DNA of 64,000 nt from assembly GCA_020284085.1 (NCBI GenBank), contig JACEVL010000006.1, positions 348,280 through 412,279 on the forward strand, in the 5' to 3' direction. The translations under genes and the position numbers were made by a program. The stretch's first letter is position 1. Each line of letters starts with the position of its first letter. The DNA is from Aporrectodea caliginosa. Lineage: Eukaryota > Annelida > Clitellata > Crassiclitellata > Lumbricidae. This document shows positions 46,240 to 59,600 of this stretch, one piece after another. The notes under the pieces are model-generated. The model was not told the DNA's origin. It worked only from the letters and a program-made list of their open reading frames with translations, and ran no database searches.

Positions 46240-47095
46240 TGAATCAGCTGCAATGCACGCTGAACACCATAATCCATGATCTGGTTGTGTCGTCGAGTTT
46301 TACGTCAATATTTGAATGGACGCTTCTAACAACATTCGTCTGTTGAAAACGCTGAAAGCCTGCAACTGAAACGTTAATTGGAAATTATTTCATTTTCTAA
46401 TAAACACATTATGTTTCAAAAAGGCCAACATGGAGGCTACTGCGCGTACTTCTCTGCGCTGTTGCCGCTGCAAACGTTGGATAGTGCCATCTATCATGCT
46501 AGTGTGCAATGACAATGTCCATTCCTCATTTGAACATCATGGTCAACAGCGTAATGAATAAAACTAAACACATATTATTTCTCTAAACTTCATGACACTG
46601 TAGTAGCCTACTGTACATGATTGCGGTGTGCCAATCAGAGTTGTCTTTCTCAATAAACGAATATAATTATAGGCTAATTATTATCAACTCTAATCTAAGA
46701 ACTTCTATAGCGCCGAAGTGATCAACGCATCAATCGATATCGATCAACGTGAAATGAATGGACAATCATTTGTTACCGTTGGCTACGACTGAGAAAACAT
46801 AGAAATATCGTAGTGTTTCCTAAAGAAAACTAAGGGATGTCGTTCTTTGGGCTATTATAGCACCAACCCTTTGTAAGAACGGAGCATAAGAACAAATAGC
46901 CTACAGAAACAATGCGCCTAACTGAATTAATTTTAAACAGGTGCCATTCGTATGCTTTTATTTGATACCACGGGGTCTTGGCCTACATATCGAAAAGGTC
47001 AAATGTCGCTGTACATCCTCCTAAGGTAACTTCCCTAGAATTCCGCGCATTCGCTCAGTATGCAGCCGACGGCTGCCTACGTAGTGTTGCTTTTT
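46240..47095. other. Intergenic sequence upstream of WDR54
   Basis: Unique, with a partial copy of the 28735 repeat family near 46683-46720 (CTAAGAACTTCTATAGCGCC). A 42-codon frame starting METARTSLRC (46431) is not supported by codon bias or homology. Confidence 0.4.
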
Positions 47096-47345
47096 CCCAT
47101 CCATCGATATTGCAACGTCGGCCCAGTGAAACGGCTCACTTCCGGGCGCCATGACGGCCCGGTTCCGCCCAAACGCACCAAAATGGCGACGTGCCGATAA
47201 TAATTCATGCGACGCGTACTCCGCTTTGTTTGCGAAGGATTCTCGTGGCCGCGTTTTATTGTGCGCGTCGACCATCGGATCTTCGTTGGCGCAGATTCGG
47301 CGAGATTCGAGTGTGCTCGGGGCAGACATTAATTAAACACGCCGA
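47096..47345. promoter_or_regulatory. CpG-rich patch with YY1-like AAAATGGCG motif
   Basis: Unusually CpG-dense for this window, with CAAAATGGCG at 47179-47188. It may be a promoter or first exon of an unseen gene. Both strands are open (102 aa on -, 61-124 aa on +) but none of the frames is recognisable, and CpG density alone keeps frames open. Confidence 0.35.
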
Positions 47346-47916
47346 TGACGACGACGACAGTCGAGGAATGGCTGCCAGAACGATAAACGTCCTGCTGCTA
47401 CAGTGCCTGCGCTGCTCCTTCACAGCCGTCGACAGACGTCGCGCTATTCCTCCGCTATTATTATTGGCCACGAAAGGGCATTTATCCGCGAACGACGAAG
47501 CACACTGCGTACAAATTTATTACACACTTCACAGATACGAGAGACCTAGATATGGCTTTCCATAGTATTTGTATACGCTTGTGAGTATGTGGGTGTGTGT
47601 TTGTGTGTGGATGGGCGTGTGTGTGAGTGGGTGGGTGATGTAATATCTGGTCAATTTTTCACAAGGTGTGTGGCCATATAAATATAAATTATAGGACCTA
47701 CATAAGCAACGCATTTATGTTGTAATTCTAATTGTCCCATCGAATCGAAACATTCCACGCCACTTCCAGATAAACAAATTCCAACCTTCAACACGTATCC
47801 ACGATCAAACAGGTTTCAAGGTTCTTTGGAAATGAAGCAAAGGCTAAGAAGTCCAAGTCTATTGTTTCAACAGCATCAAAAATTCCAGTATAGAGCGAAG
47901 AAATCTACGGCTATGG

Positions 47917-48126
47917 CAGAGGCGACGCTAGACTTCTTTTTATAGCCTAACCAGGGCATAGCTAGGGCAGTCATACAAGTAACCAGCGCAGAGGCGATTT
48001 ATGCTCCAAATAAATTCTTGGCAGGGCAAAAATTCTGGCAGCCTTGTGGCAAGGCGACGACCAGGGCAAAGGCTTTTTTTACCAAGGGCCTTTGCCCTGG
48101 CTTGCCCTGCTGTAGCGCCGCCGCTG
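47917..48126. mobile_element. CAGMGGCGRCGCTA-ended MITE
   Basis: Begins CAGAGGCGACGCTAGAC and ends in the inverse CTGTAGCGCCGCCGCTG. Flanked by CTATGG at 47911-47916 and 48127-48132 (6 bases). Contains repeated GCAGGGCAA / CAGGGCAAAGG motifs. Family ends of this kind are common non-autonomous DNA transposon termini. Confidence 0.7.
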
Positions 48127-48211
48127 CTATGGATGGAAGAGATAGAGACGCGCAACTCTCTGAAATACGATGAAACACAGTCTGTAAGGCAATATGGACG
48201 TACGTGTGTGT

Positions 48212-48295
48212 TTATGTATGTATGTATGTATGTATGTATGTATGTATGTATGTATGTATGTATGTATGTATGTATAATGTATGTATGTATATAAG
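48212..48295. repeat. (GTAT)n microsatellite
   Basis: About 16 GTAT units to 48272, then imperfect; followed by GTAGGTAGGTTG repeats. Confidence 0.95.
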
Positions 48296-48504
48296 TAGGT
48301 AGGTAGGTTGGTTATAGGTTGGTAGGTATGTGTGGTAGGTTTGTGGTAGGTAATAGGTATCGAGGTATGTACATAGACATATTCAAGTGTGTGTACCTGT
48401 TTGTGTGTGTGTGTGCGTGTGAGTGTGTGTGTGTTCCTGTGTGTGCATGCAATGTGACGCTTCGATAGGGAACTCGTAAATCAGTCTGCCAATGCGTATA
48501 AAAC

Positions 48505-48514
48505 CAGGACAGCA

Positions 48515-48566
<52 letters not shown>
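48505..48566. repeat. (CAG)n microsatellite
   Basis: About 18 CAG/GCA triplets. Confidence 0.95.
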
Positions 48567-48567
<1 letters not shown>

Positions 48568-48959
48568 TTCGTCCTCCCTTGGAATCAGTATTTCGATGAT
48601 CGTTCATCAGAGCATCGCAGTCTGTCATTTCATCTTTTCGCTTCAACTGGTATCTCCTCCCCTCCCTACCCCTTCTCCTCTTCCTGTCCCCGCCCGTCCT
48701 CCTTCAGCATCGTGGAGACCGGTGGAGCTGGGGAGGCCCCCGCAGAGCCACCACCACCGGAGGAGCGCCCCACCGACCGACCGAGCGCTGGTTCTGATGG
48801 ACGGCCAACTGTCTCCGGTCCTTTGACGATGGTTCTCCGTCGCATTCCACATCGTTTAGCGGATTCTAATTGAAGATTATCATTCGCTGGAAACGACGTA
48901 ACGTCTACCACGCTGCAGATCGCCTTCTTCTTCTTCTCGCTCTTAAATTACTGCACGCA

Positions 48960-49235
48960 CAGAGAGAGAGAGAGAGAGAGGGAGAGTCAGAGAAACAGAA
49001 ACAGACGGACAGACAGAGAGACAGACAGAAAGACAGAGAAACAGAGACGGACAGACAGACAGAGACAGAGAGACAGAAAGCCAGAGACAGAGAAAAAGAT
49101 ACAGACAGACTGCTGCCAGTGATAAACTACAGACAGACAGACAGAGACGGACAGACAGACAGAGACATAGACAGAGAGAGGGAGAGACAAAGAAACGGAG
49201 ACAGAGACAGACAGACAGACAGACAGAAGAGAAAA
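48960..49235. repeat. (GA)n/(GACA)n simple repeat
   Basis: Purine-rich GAGA and GACA units. Confidence 0.9.
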
Positions 49236-50595
49236 CGCCGGTGCAACGAATGCAGACAACGTGACTGTGATTCTGATTAGCAGCATTATTCAGGTCTGGG
49301 ACAACTAAGCATTGATACAGCAGCAGCGCCTACATTGGAACTCTTGGACTATAATACTCTGCCAGCTCTGCTTCCATGGTGTGTTCCAACGTCATTCTTA
49401 TATTGTAGTTTACCTTATCTGCTAATATAGACCTTTTAATCGAAATCGTAATCTAGAAATTTCTACAGCGCCCCAAAAAGCGAAGTCGCGGGAACCAGCT
49501 TATTCACAGGCGCTTAGTCAAAACCTAATGGATAGGCGTGCATGGGGTGAAATAGCAAGTCAAGATCCAAAGGCAGACAGACAGTCAGACGGCTCAGGTG
49601 GATGATGTTTAGAGTTGAAACGGCGAGGGTGGTGATGGGAAAAGCAGAATTCAATTGAATTTTATATATATGATTGAAAATAGCTGAGTTAATCGGAAGT
49701 AGATGTTATTCTGTGCTTGGCCACTTTAGGAAACGCCCTTCAGAGGCAACTCTGTGGTGACGCGAATTGTAAAGGAGCAGTCAGTGTTTTATTTATCAAA
49801 AAAGAGCTGAGAGGGGGTTACAGATGACCAAAGTACACGAGCGCAGTCAACAATCTAATGTTGTTACTGTCTCACACGAAGCAATTGTCGATTCATGAGA
49901 TATTTTTGTTTTCTGACCTCCAACATCTTTTTAGTTAGCTTACTTAGCTGAGTAGTAAGAAGAAAAGCTAGGGGGTTATGACCCCCGGCATCTAAAACAC
50001 TGGGAGCAGTTATATTAGCCGTAAGAGATTGGTTCGTGAATGGAAAGAAGAAGACGAACACCTTGTTTTCAGTGCTTGGGTCTGTGAGATAGGTCTCGAC
50101 TTTAAAAATCTACACAGGTGTTTCAGTTCATCTGTTGCATCACATGTAGGCCTATAGTCTATTGCATCACAGGCGATTATCATCGCTGATATATACTGCC
50201 TCACAATTGAAATGGATCACGCTGATCTATAATTGTTGTTGCAATGCTGCGGCTGCTGCTGCTGAAAATTGCTACGAGATATGATGCTGCTTTTGTGATT
50301 GATGTTGCAGACAGGCAGGTGTACACTGTACAGGTGGCCATGCCTTTGCCAGTGATAAACTACACAACAAGCGCCCACGTATAGCACGCTATGTCACATA
50401 TTATATGTATATAGAACCTTATATAATATTAAATATATAGCTTTTAATGTGTATTTATTATATATATATAGTACTATATGCACAAGTGTGCATATGTATG
50501 TATATAGGGTCCTAGGGACAATATGCGCAGACAGAGTATATACATAATTATGGCTATTGAGAACAAACACACACGCAAACGCGCACACGTAAACA
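49236..50595. other. Intergenic sequence with a MITE-family copy
   Basis: Holds a copy of the 28735 family at 49437-49560 (AATCGTAATCTAGAAATTTC, ACAGCGCC, AAGCGAAGTC, CCAGCTTATTCACAG). The rest is unique and AT-rich. No gene. Confidence 0.45.
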
Positions 50596-50599
50596 CTAT

Positions 50600-50751
<152 letters not shown>

Positions 50752-51054
50752 GCAACAATTACATGGATACGCAAATAAATATAATATTCATGTAATCGTT
50801 GCAGATTCTTTGGGTGCAATGCACGTTTGTGATTTCTTTACACTTCAGATTGTCAGGCTGACTGCTGCTGCTGATGATGATGATGACTATGTATGGAGAC
50901 AATGGCTGGAAGTCACGATTATGTGTCTTGTATTGCAGGTCCATATACCTGCACTCCTTAATCCTTATATATTGTTATGTACCTAAGTCATTGTTAACAA
51001 CACAACCCCCAACCCCACATACACGCGACAGTCCAACCCCAGACAAACAAATAA

Positions 51055-51150
51055 CAAACAGAGACAGAGAGACAGAGAGACAGAGAGAAAGAGACAGACA
51101 GAGACAGACAAAGACAGACAGAGACAGATATATATATATAATATATATAT

Positions 51151-51245
<95 letters not shown>

Positions 51246-51445
51246 CGAGAGCGAGAGCGAGAGCGAGAGAGAGAGAGAGAGACCGACAGACGTACAGAGG
51301 CAGACAGAGACAGACACACAGAAACAGAGACAGACAGAGATAGAGACAGAGAGAAACAGAGAGACAGACAGAGACAGACAGAGACAGAAAGAGACAGACA
51401 GAGACAGAGATAGAAACAGAGTCAAACAGAGAGACAGACAGAGAA
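51055..51445. repeat. (GACA)n-(GA)n-(GAGC GA)n-(GACA)n compound array
   Basis: A (GA)n core at 51153-51290 with a short GAGCGA block, bounded by GACAGA repeats. Confidence 0.95.
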
Positions 51446-51539
51446 AGAGTCGTACAAGACGTGTTGCCTTCGTTCATCTTTCGGCTAATAGAGTTTGATG
51501 AGTAGCGCCACCGTGCGTCGAGCGACCGATGCGTCGTTA

Positions 51540-52335
51540 CTACAATGCTATCGATCGCTAGAGGGCCGCCGGACGGACTGACGGCGGCCGCCATTTCTGT
51601 GCCCATCGACGGTGCGACTGGTGGCTCCCAGCACCCCCACAGTCTACCATCGGGGAGAAGGAAAGAAATGGCCAGGGGATGGATGGACAGCCCTCTCTGT
51701 ACACAGCACACGCGGACGACATTCACAGTGCATGCAAGAGAGATGGGCGCGCTCTGAGGCCAGCTGTTGATACTGCTACTGTTTTTGATGCTACAGTCTC
51801 AGCGTGTAGAAACGAAAATCCGTAGATGATGATAAGCCAAGGTGTTCCGAAATTAAAGGACTCAGCTTAATCCCTTGGTTAAAGAAGGCCGAGACTCGAC
51901 AGGTGTAAATAAAGAGAACATCGTACATATTTTTGAATAGAGGCACGTTTTCACTATTCTATCCGTCTGCAAAGGGAGGGAAATCGCTGAACGACTTTGA
52001 GCGACCCCTATCGATGGATGGATGATGATGCGACTCCTAGCAACGAATCAGCAGCGGCAGCAGCAGCCGCAGCAGCGCAGTTGATAAACTGCCGCGGATA
52101 TAATACGCTCTGAATTATGTAGCGACTTTTTTTTACAATCGTTCTGTTCTCGCACGTTGGGATTTGCATTCGTAAGCCGTGCAACCAGTGGTAAGTGAAA
52201 TCCCTCGTCGAATTTACGACCGAAGCGCTTTTCGGACGCGATTACAGGCGTGATACAAAGATCATCGAGTAACGCGCGATATATAAACGACGCATGCGCA
52301 CTGGAATATTTCGCAATTGCCACCACGTCATCTTT
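51540..52335. promoter_or_regulatory. CpG-rich region with NRF-1-like site
   Basis: Two CpG-dense patches (51540-51730, 52080-52335). The second has CGCATGCGCACTG at 52291 next to ATATATAAAC. Could be a promoter, but no linked ORF is convincing. Confidence 0.3.
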
Positions 52336-52417
52336 GGTATACGACAACGTGATGCAACGTCATAAGCACACGTGATTTATCTTTAGACGTAAATTTTTAT
52401 ACGTCATCGTCACACGT

Positions 52418-52570
52418 CAGGGGCGTAGCCAGGAAAAAAAATCGGATTTTTTTAGTTTCTTGGGGTTCCACTGGAAGTGGTCGTATTTTTCTACATTTTT
52501 AGTTTTTAATAACAGTAATGCATTAATTTGGGGGTTTGAACCAGTAAAACCACCCCTAAATACGCCTATG
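52418..52570. mobile_element. hAT-type MITE, second copy of the 9406 family
   Basis: Begins CAGGGGCGTAGCCAGG and ends CTAAATACGCCTATG, flanked by TCACACGT (52410-52417) / TAACACGT (52571-52578), 7 of 8 matching. Shares TTTTTAGTTTTTAATAACAG and GTAATGCATnnATTTGGGG with 9406-9556. Confidence 0.85.
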
Positions 52571-52889
52571 TAACACGTATTTTCAAACGTCAGCATTTTA
52601 TCATGGGTCATAGTCGCTATTCATCGGCAAAATTTTCGTTACACCCTCCCGCAAATAGACAAATTTTAAATGAAAGAACTCTCCATCTTTAAAAAATGTA
52701 TTTCGATCTTAGGGCAAAATTTTCTACGCAACTATTGCGTTCCACGCATTTTTCCTCTAATACTCATCCATATATATATACGAACCTACATAGGCCAACA
52801 TTCTTTAAAAAACACACATCAGACCTACACGTATAGATCTCTTGCCACACGCACAGCGCTGTATTGAAACTCTACGATGCTATCTGCAT

Positions 52890-52912
52890 CATCATCATCA
52901 TCATCAACAGCA

Positions 52913-52944
<32 letters not shown>

Positions 52945-52945
52945 C
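52890..52945. repeat. (CAT)n(CAG)n short compound array
   Basis: Seven CAT-type and about ten CAG-type triplets. Confidence 0.85.
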
Positions 52946-53396
52946 TCAGTTGTTGAACGGCAGAGGTTCGGATGATCGGATAATTTGATCATCGTGACGT
53001 TTAACGGCTTCTTTGTATGTCCGTCTGTCTGTCTTCCTTCCTGCCTGTGTGTCTGCCTGGCTCTGTCTTTCGGCGAAATAGCTGTATGTCTGTGCCACTC
53101 TGTGGTTCTCCTTGATCCCTTAGTGTACTTCTTTCGGTTATTTTTTCCACAGTCTGCATAAGATATTCATGACGCCCGCCATCTGCATATTATGCACATA
53201 TTACAGCAATGTGTGTCTGTATGTATGTACAAACGTTCACACCCACACATAGGCAAGAAACATACGAATATATAGGCCTATATATGTTTATAATAACCTA
53301 TACATGATGTGCGGGAGAATAATTATGCTAGTGCAGTTGCTTATTAACATCGCCGGAAGAGTTACGACGGCAAGAGGCTTTACGTTCTTAGCCGAG

Positions 53397-56300
53397 GAAT
53401 GACGGACGGATAGATGGATGGGTGGAGAGAAGGACGGATAGATGGATGGATGGAGAGAAGGACGGATAGATGGATGGATGAAGAGAAGGACGGATAGATG
53501 GATGGATGGAGAAAAGGACGGATAGATGGATGGGTGGAGAGAAGGACGGATAGATGGATGGATGGAGAGAAGGACGGATAGATGGATGGATGGAGAAAAG
53601 GACGGATAGATGGATGGGTGGAGAGAAGGACGGATAGATGGATGGATGGAGAGAAGGACGGATAGATGGATGGATGAAGAGAAGGACGGATAGATGGATG
53701 GATGGAGAAAAGGACGGATAGATGGATGGGTGGAGAGAAGGACGGATAGATGGATGGATGGAGAGAAGGACGGATAGATGGATGGATGGAGAAAAGGACG
53801 GATAGATGGATGGGTGGAGAGAAGGACGGATAGATGGATGGGTGGAGAGAAGGACGGATAGATGGATGGGTGGAGAGAAGGACGGATAGATGGATGGGTG
53901 GAGAGAAGGACGGATAGATGGATGGGTGGAGAGAAGGAAGGATAGATGGATGGATGGAGAGAAGGAAGGATAGATGGATGGATGGATAGAAGGAAGGATA
54001 GATGGATGGATGAGAGAGAAGGAAGGATGGATGGATGGATGGATGGAGAGAGGACGGATAGATGGATGGATGGATAGAAGGAAGGATAGATGGATGGATG
54101 GATAGAAGGAAGGATAGATGGATGGATGGAGAGAAAGGAAGGATAGATGGATGGATGGAGAGAAGGAAGGATAGATGGATGGATGGATAGAAGGAAGGAT
54201 AGATGGATGGATGGAGAGAAGGAAGGATAGATGGATGGATGGATGGAGAGAAGGACGGATAGATGGATGGATGGATGGAGAGAAGGACGGATAGATGGAT
54301 GGATGGATGGAGAGAAGGAAGGAATGACGGATGGATGGAGAGAAGGAAGAGACGGATGGATGGAGAGAAGGAAGGATAGACGGATGGATGGATAAAAGGA
54401 CGGATAGATGGATGGATGGAGAGAAGGAAGGATAGATGGATGGATGGAGAGAAGGACGGATAGATGGATGGATGGAGAAAAGGACGGATAGATGGATGGG
54501 TGGAGAGAAGGACGGATAGATGGATGGATGGAGAGAAGGACGGATAGATGGATGGATGGAGAAAAGGACGGATAGATGGATGGGTGGAGAGAAGGACGGA
54601 TAGATGGATGGGTGGAGAGAAGGACGGATAGATGGATGGGTGGAGAGAAGGACGGATAGATGGATGGGTGGAGAGAAGGACGGATAGATGGATGGGTGGA
54701 GAGAAGGAAGGATAGATGGATGGATGGAGAGAAGGAAGGATAGATGGATGGATGGATAGAAGGAAGGATAGATGGATGGATGGAGAGAAGGAAGGATAGA
54801 TGGATGGATGGATGGAGAGAAGGACGGATAGATGGATGGATGGATAGAAGGAAGGATAGATGGATGGATGGATAGAAGGAAGGATAGATGGATGGATGGA
54901 GAGAAGGAAGGATAGATGGATGGATGGAGAGAAGGAAGGATAGATGGATGGATGGATAGAAGGAAGGATAGATGGATGGATGGAGAGAAGGAAGGATAGA
55001 TGGATGGATGGATGGAGAGAAGGACGGATAGATGGATGGATGGATGGAGAGAAGGACGGATAGATGGATGGATGGATGGAGAGAAGGAAGGAATGACGGA
55101 TGGATGGAGAGAAGGAAGAGACGGATGGATGGAGAGAAGGAAGGATAGACGGATGGATGGATAAAAGGACGGATAGATGGATGGATGGAGAGAAGGAAGG
55201 ATAGATGGATGGATGGAGAGAAGGACGGATAGATGGATGGATGGATAGAAGGAAGGATAGATGGATGGATGGATAGAAGGAAGGATAGATGGATGGATGG
55301 ATAGAAGGAAGGATAGATGGATGGATGGAGAGAAGGAAGGATAGATGGATGGATGGAGAGAAGGAAGGATAGATGGATGGATGGAGAGAATGGAATGATA
55401 GATGGATGGATGGATAGAAGGAAGGATAGATGGATGGATGGATAGAAGGAAGGATAGATGGATGGATGGAGAGAAGGAAGGATAGATGGATGGATGGAGA
55501 GAAGGAAGGATAGATGGATGGATGGATAGAATGAAGGATATATGGATGGATGGATAGAAGGAAGGATAGATGGATGGATGGAGAAAAGGAAGGATAGATG
55601 GATGGATGGATAGAAGGAAAGGATAGATGGATGGATGGAGAGAAGGAAGGATAGATGGATGGATGGATAGAAGGAAGGATAGATGGCTGGATGGAGAGAA
55701 GGACGGATAGATGGATGGATGGATGGATGGAGAGAAGGAAGGATAGATGGATGGATGGATAGAAGGAAGGATAGATGGATGGATGGAGAGATGGAAGGAT
55801 AGACGGATGGATGGAGAGAAGGATAGATGAATGGATGGAGAGAAGGACGGATAGATGGATGGATGGAGGGAAGGACGGATAGACGGATGGATGGAGAGAA
55901 GGAAGGATAGATGGATGGATGGATAGAAGGAAGGATAGATGGATGGATGGATGGATAGAAGGAAGGATAGATGGATGGATGGAGAGAAGGAAGGATAGAT
56001 GGATGGATGGATAGAAGGAAGGATAGATGGATGGATGGATAGAAGGACGGATAGACGGATGGATGGGTAGACGGATAGATGGATGGATGGAGAGAAGGAC
56101 GCGGATAGACGAATGGATGGAGAGAAGGAAGAATAGACGGATGGATGGTAGCCATCCATCCGTCTATCCGTCCTTCCTCCATCCATCTATCTATCCGTCC
56201 TTCTCTCCATCTATCCATCTATCCGTCCTTCTCTCCATCCATCCGTCTCTCCTTCCTTCTCTCCATCCATTCATTCTATCCGTCCTTCTCTCCATCTATC

Positions 56301-56425
56301 CATCTATCCGGTCCTTCTCTCCATCTATGGATGGAGAGAAGGACAGATAGACGGATGGAGAGAAAGACCCATAGACGGATGGAGAGAAGGAAGGGTAGAC
56401 GGATGGATGGAGTGAAAGACGGACA
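53397..56425. repeat. GGAT-rich satellite-like array, 28-bp unit, ~3 kb
   Basis: About 105 copies of a 28-base unit GACGGATAGATGGATGGATG plus GAGAGAAG, with variants (GGGTGG, GATAGAAG, GAAAAG) and partial units. Blocks near 54321 and 55090 repeat with the same rare variants 769 bases apart. A block at about 56151-56327 is inverted, with palindromic junctions, and the array resumes to about 56425. Because 28 is not a multiple of 3, all frames lack stops; the 976- and 932-codon frames (PSIHPSFYPS) are artefacts. Confidence 0.97.
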
Positions 56426-56619
56426 GAATGATAGATGAAAAGACTTAAATTTCTTAGCCTCCGTAAGAGGCTAAAAAGAGGGTATACGGGCGTGTTTCCT
56501 GGTCGTGTGATCTTCCCACCAGTTAGTGTATTCATTACAGCCGAGTTGGCTATAGGACGCCCAGGTGGAGCAGAAAAAGTAGAAACACATTTCTGCCCAC
56601 ACGTTGGGCGACTTGAACC

Positions 56620-59600
56620 CCTAATAGTGAGGTGGCTTAGTGAAATTATCGTTACCGGGCGGATAAAAGCACCAAATTTGGCATGAAGATCTGTTATGGT
56701 CTACTAAGTAAAGTTGGAGTAGGAGCCCTCTGAAACTAATAAGCGTTTTTATGTAAAACACAAAAAACCAAGGTCAAAAGGTCAAACTCAAGGGAAAAGG
56801 CCACAACTCAGCTAAATATTATTCTATTTGGGTCGTTCTTTTACCTATTTGATCGGACCAGTAAGGGCTACATCAGAGAAAGACATAGAACTAGAAGTCT
56901 AACATAATTCAAGGTCATTTCAAGGTCAAAAGGTCAAAATCAAGAGAAAATTGGCAATAGCTAGGCCAAATTTTTCTTCATCTGGATAATTCTTAGTTAT
57001 GGCAGTTCTGCATTGCTTTCGACCTTTGGCCTTGAAATTAACCCAAGGTCATTTCAAGGTCAAAAGGTCAAAATCAAGGGAAAGTGACCATAACACAGAA
57101 TCACCAAAATAAAACAACATTTGGCTGAGTTTTAGCCATTTCCAGACATTTTGCTCAATCTGGATGAGTCAGAGTTATGGCCGTTCTCTGCTGATTTTGA
57201 CCTTTGACCTTGAAATTAACCCAAGGTCATTTCAAGGTTAAAAGGTCAAAATCAAGGAAAAATTACTATTACACAGAATCACCAAAATAAAACAACATTT
57301 GGCTGAGTTTTAGCCATTTCCAGACATTTTGCTCAATCTGGATGAGTCAGAGTTATGGCCGTTCTCTGCTGATTTTGACCTTTGACCTTGAAATTAACCC
57401 AAGGTCATTTCAAGGTTAAAAGGTCAAAATCAAGGAAAAATTACTATTACACAGAATCACCAAAATAAAACAACATTTGGCTGAGTTTTAGCCATTTCCA
57501 AACATTTTCCTCTAAAATTTACCAATAAAGCCTCTTGTTGAAGATTGTGTAGGGCCAAGAGAGTTACTTGATGTGTATGCCTGGTTCGAGTTAAATGTCA
57601 GCCATACCAGAGGTCTGACTCTGTTATGGCTGTAGTCCACCCAGAGCCCTCCAAGATATCCCCCAGTGTGTTCCAGAGGGCCATCTCCGTATGCAGTCCA
57701 CCTAGCATAACCACATGCACTCTCTCACCATGAGTGTCTGCCAGTCTGGCCATCTCCACTGTACGAAATTAGCTAGTGCAAACAGAGGCTGGTCAAATGT
57801 AGTGACTGGGATCTTGTCCTGGATTCCGAAAATGAACAGCTTGTCTAACGATGTCCATGCCATGTTTGATCATAGCCGGAGTTGCAGCTTTCTCATAGAA
57901 CAGAGGAAGTAATGCACACAGAGCTGGAGAGTCTTCTATCGGAGGTAGCATAGAGGCGTGATATGCAGCCCATGCAATGGCATCTCCACTGGTGAGCTTT
58001 TCTGTCTGCAGACGTTGCAGTGCATGCTCGAGCCAACGCCGTTCTCCGGTTCTGGCCTGATCTAAGCAGCGCTGTAGAGGGAACACGTCACATTCTGGCA
58101 CAGCAACATCAGTGGTCTTGAAAGCTACCGCTGGTACAGACGCATAGCTGTGCTTTTCTTTGCCAGAAGGTGGTATTATAATGGATGGTCTACTCTTCCC
58201 AGGTTCTGTCTTGGTTGGCATCTGGAAAAGGCTGATTCCAGTGCCATGGAATGAAGTCAAGGACGTAGTCGAGCTGGGGTTGTGGTCGAGGTTGTCCAGG
58301 GCGCCAACAGTGAATAATCCTTTCCGGAAACAAGCAGGAGACACCACTCCATCTTCTGCAAATCATTCGCAAGCAGAAGTGCCGATCCAATCCTCAATCT
58401 CCACAATCCTATCATATGAAATGCTGATGCCCATGCGGTATTATAACTGCTGGATGAGTTTCTTGCTTCTGGTAAGTGCATGCACATTGATGCCAATGTA
58501 GATGGGGAGGGGTGGTTCACGCTCCGTAGTGTGTCTGGTCTTCGAAGCAGTATTAGAAGCTCTTTTCTTTGTGTTGTAAACGATGCTCTGACCAATCGTG
58601 AGACAAGCCTGAGATTCCTGTTTGTACTGATCTTTCAAGTACGGACCATTCAATATCATGGAAACAAGATACTTCAGGCTTGCAGGCAGTGAGTCTTCTT
58701 GGCATTCTCCTGGGAAACTACCAGTGAATTTAAAGCCTTGTTGGCTTCTGATGTCTTTCCTTACTTTTGCAGCCGCTTTGGCCGGGATAACAACATCATC
58801 TGAAAAGTCTCGAATTCTTAAGAGCTTCCTTTAACATATCTCTCAGGCCTTCCTTGAAAATAAGAAGAGTGTTTTCCCCATCATGCTGTTCTTGGGCCTC
58901 TGTGAAGCGTTCTAGCAATTGACACTTCAATCTGGTCTTGTCGATTAGTTTCTTGATGCCCAGTTCCTCTAGACGATTCACATACATAGAGTGAAGCTCA
59001 GATAACTTGAAGAGAAGAACTCCAGACTTCACCGATTTGTCAATGTAACTTGCCAGTTCTACAAATTCTCATTCATTTTCTCATCTGTGTTTTCTTGTTT
59101 TTGGCTTACCTTGCGAGTTAGACTACGATAGCGATTTCTCAGCACGACCAGACACGCCAGATTGTATTTTGCCTCCGATGCTATAAGGTCACCCCAAATT
59201 ATTCTAGCAATAAGGTGTGTGTCATTTAGCTCTGTGATCATGGCCCGATTATTTTGGTCGGCATCAAATGTTGAAACGTCATGTAGAGCGACTTCCTCTT
59301 TGCCCTTCTCGCAGAACAACCACAATCGAACGCTTATTGGGTCTCTTCTCTCCATCATCACTAGTTTGCTGTATCCTAATAACCTTTTCCAACTTTGAAT
59401 TATTGAACTTCAGATGACAAGATTTTTTTCCACATGTGAGCTCGTCTTCTTATGACTACTACTACTTGATACACGGTATATTTCGTCATATACGTCGGCA
59501 TGCTTCAATTTTGGTGTTTTACATAAAAAATTTCAACAATTTTAGAGTGCTCCTAAGACAATCTGAGGTTATTTTAAGGTGAAAAAGGTAAATTTTTAGA

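Noticed and set aside
46431..46559. 42-codon frame METARTSLRCCRCKRW upstream of WDR54
   Set aside because: Short, with no codon bias or homology and in the WDR54 promoter region; probably chance.
47021..47565. Overlapping 60-124-codon frames on both strands
   Set aside because: CpG-rich DNA depletes stop codons on both strands; none shows a recognisable domain. Recorded only as a CpG-rich patch.
53288..56218. 976- and 932-codon open frames rich in PSIHPSFYPS
   Set aside because: They are stop-free because the 28-bp GGAT array lacks stop codons in any phase on that strand; several overlapping frames are equally open, and the frame is simply periodic.
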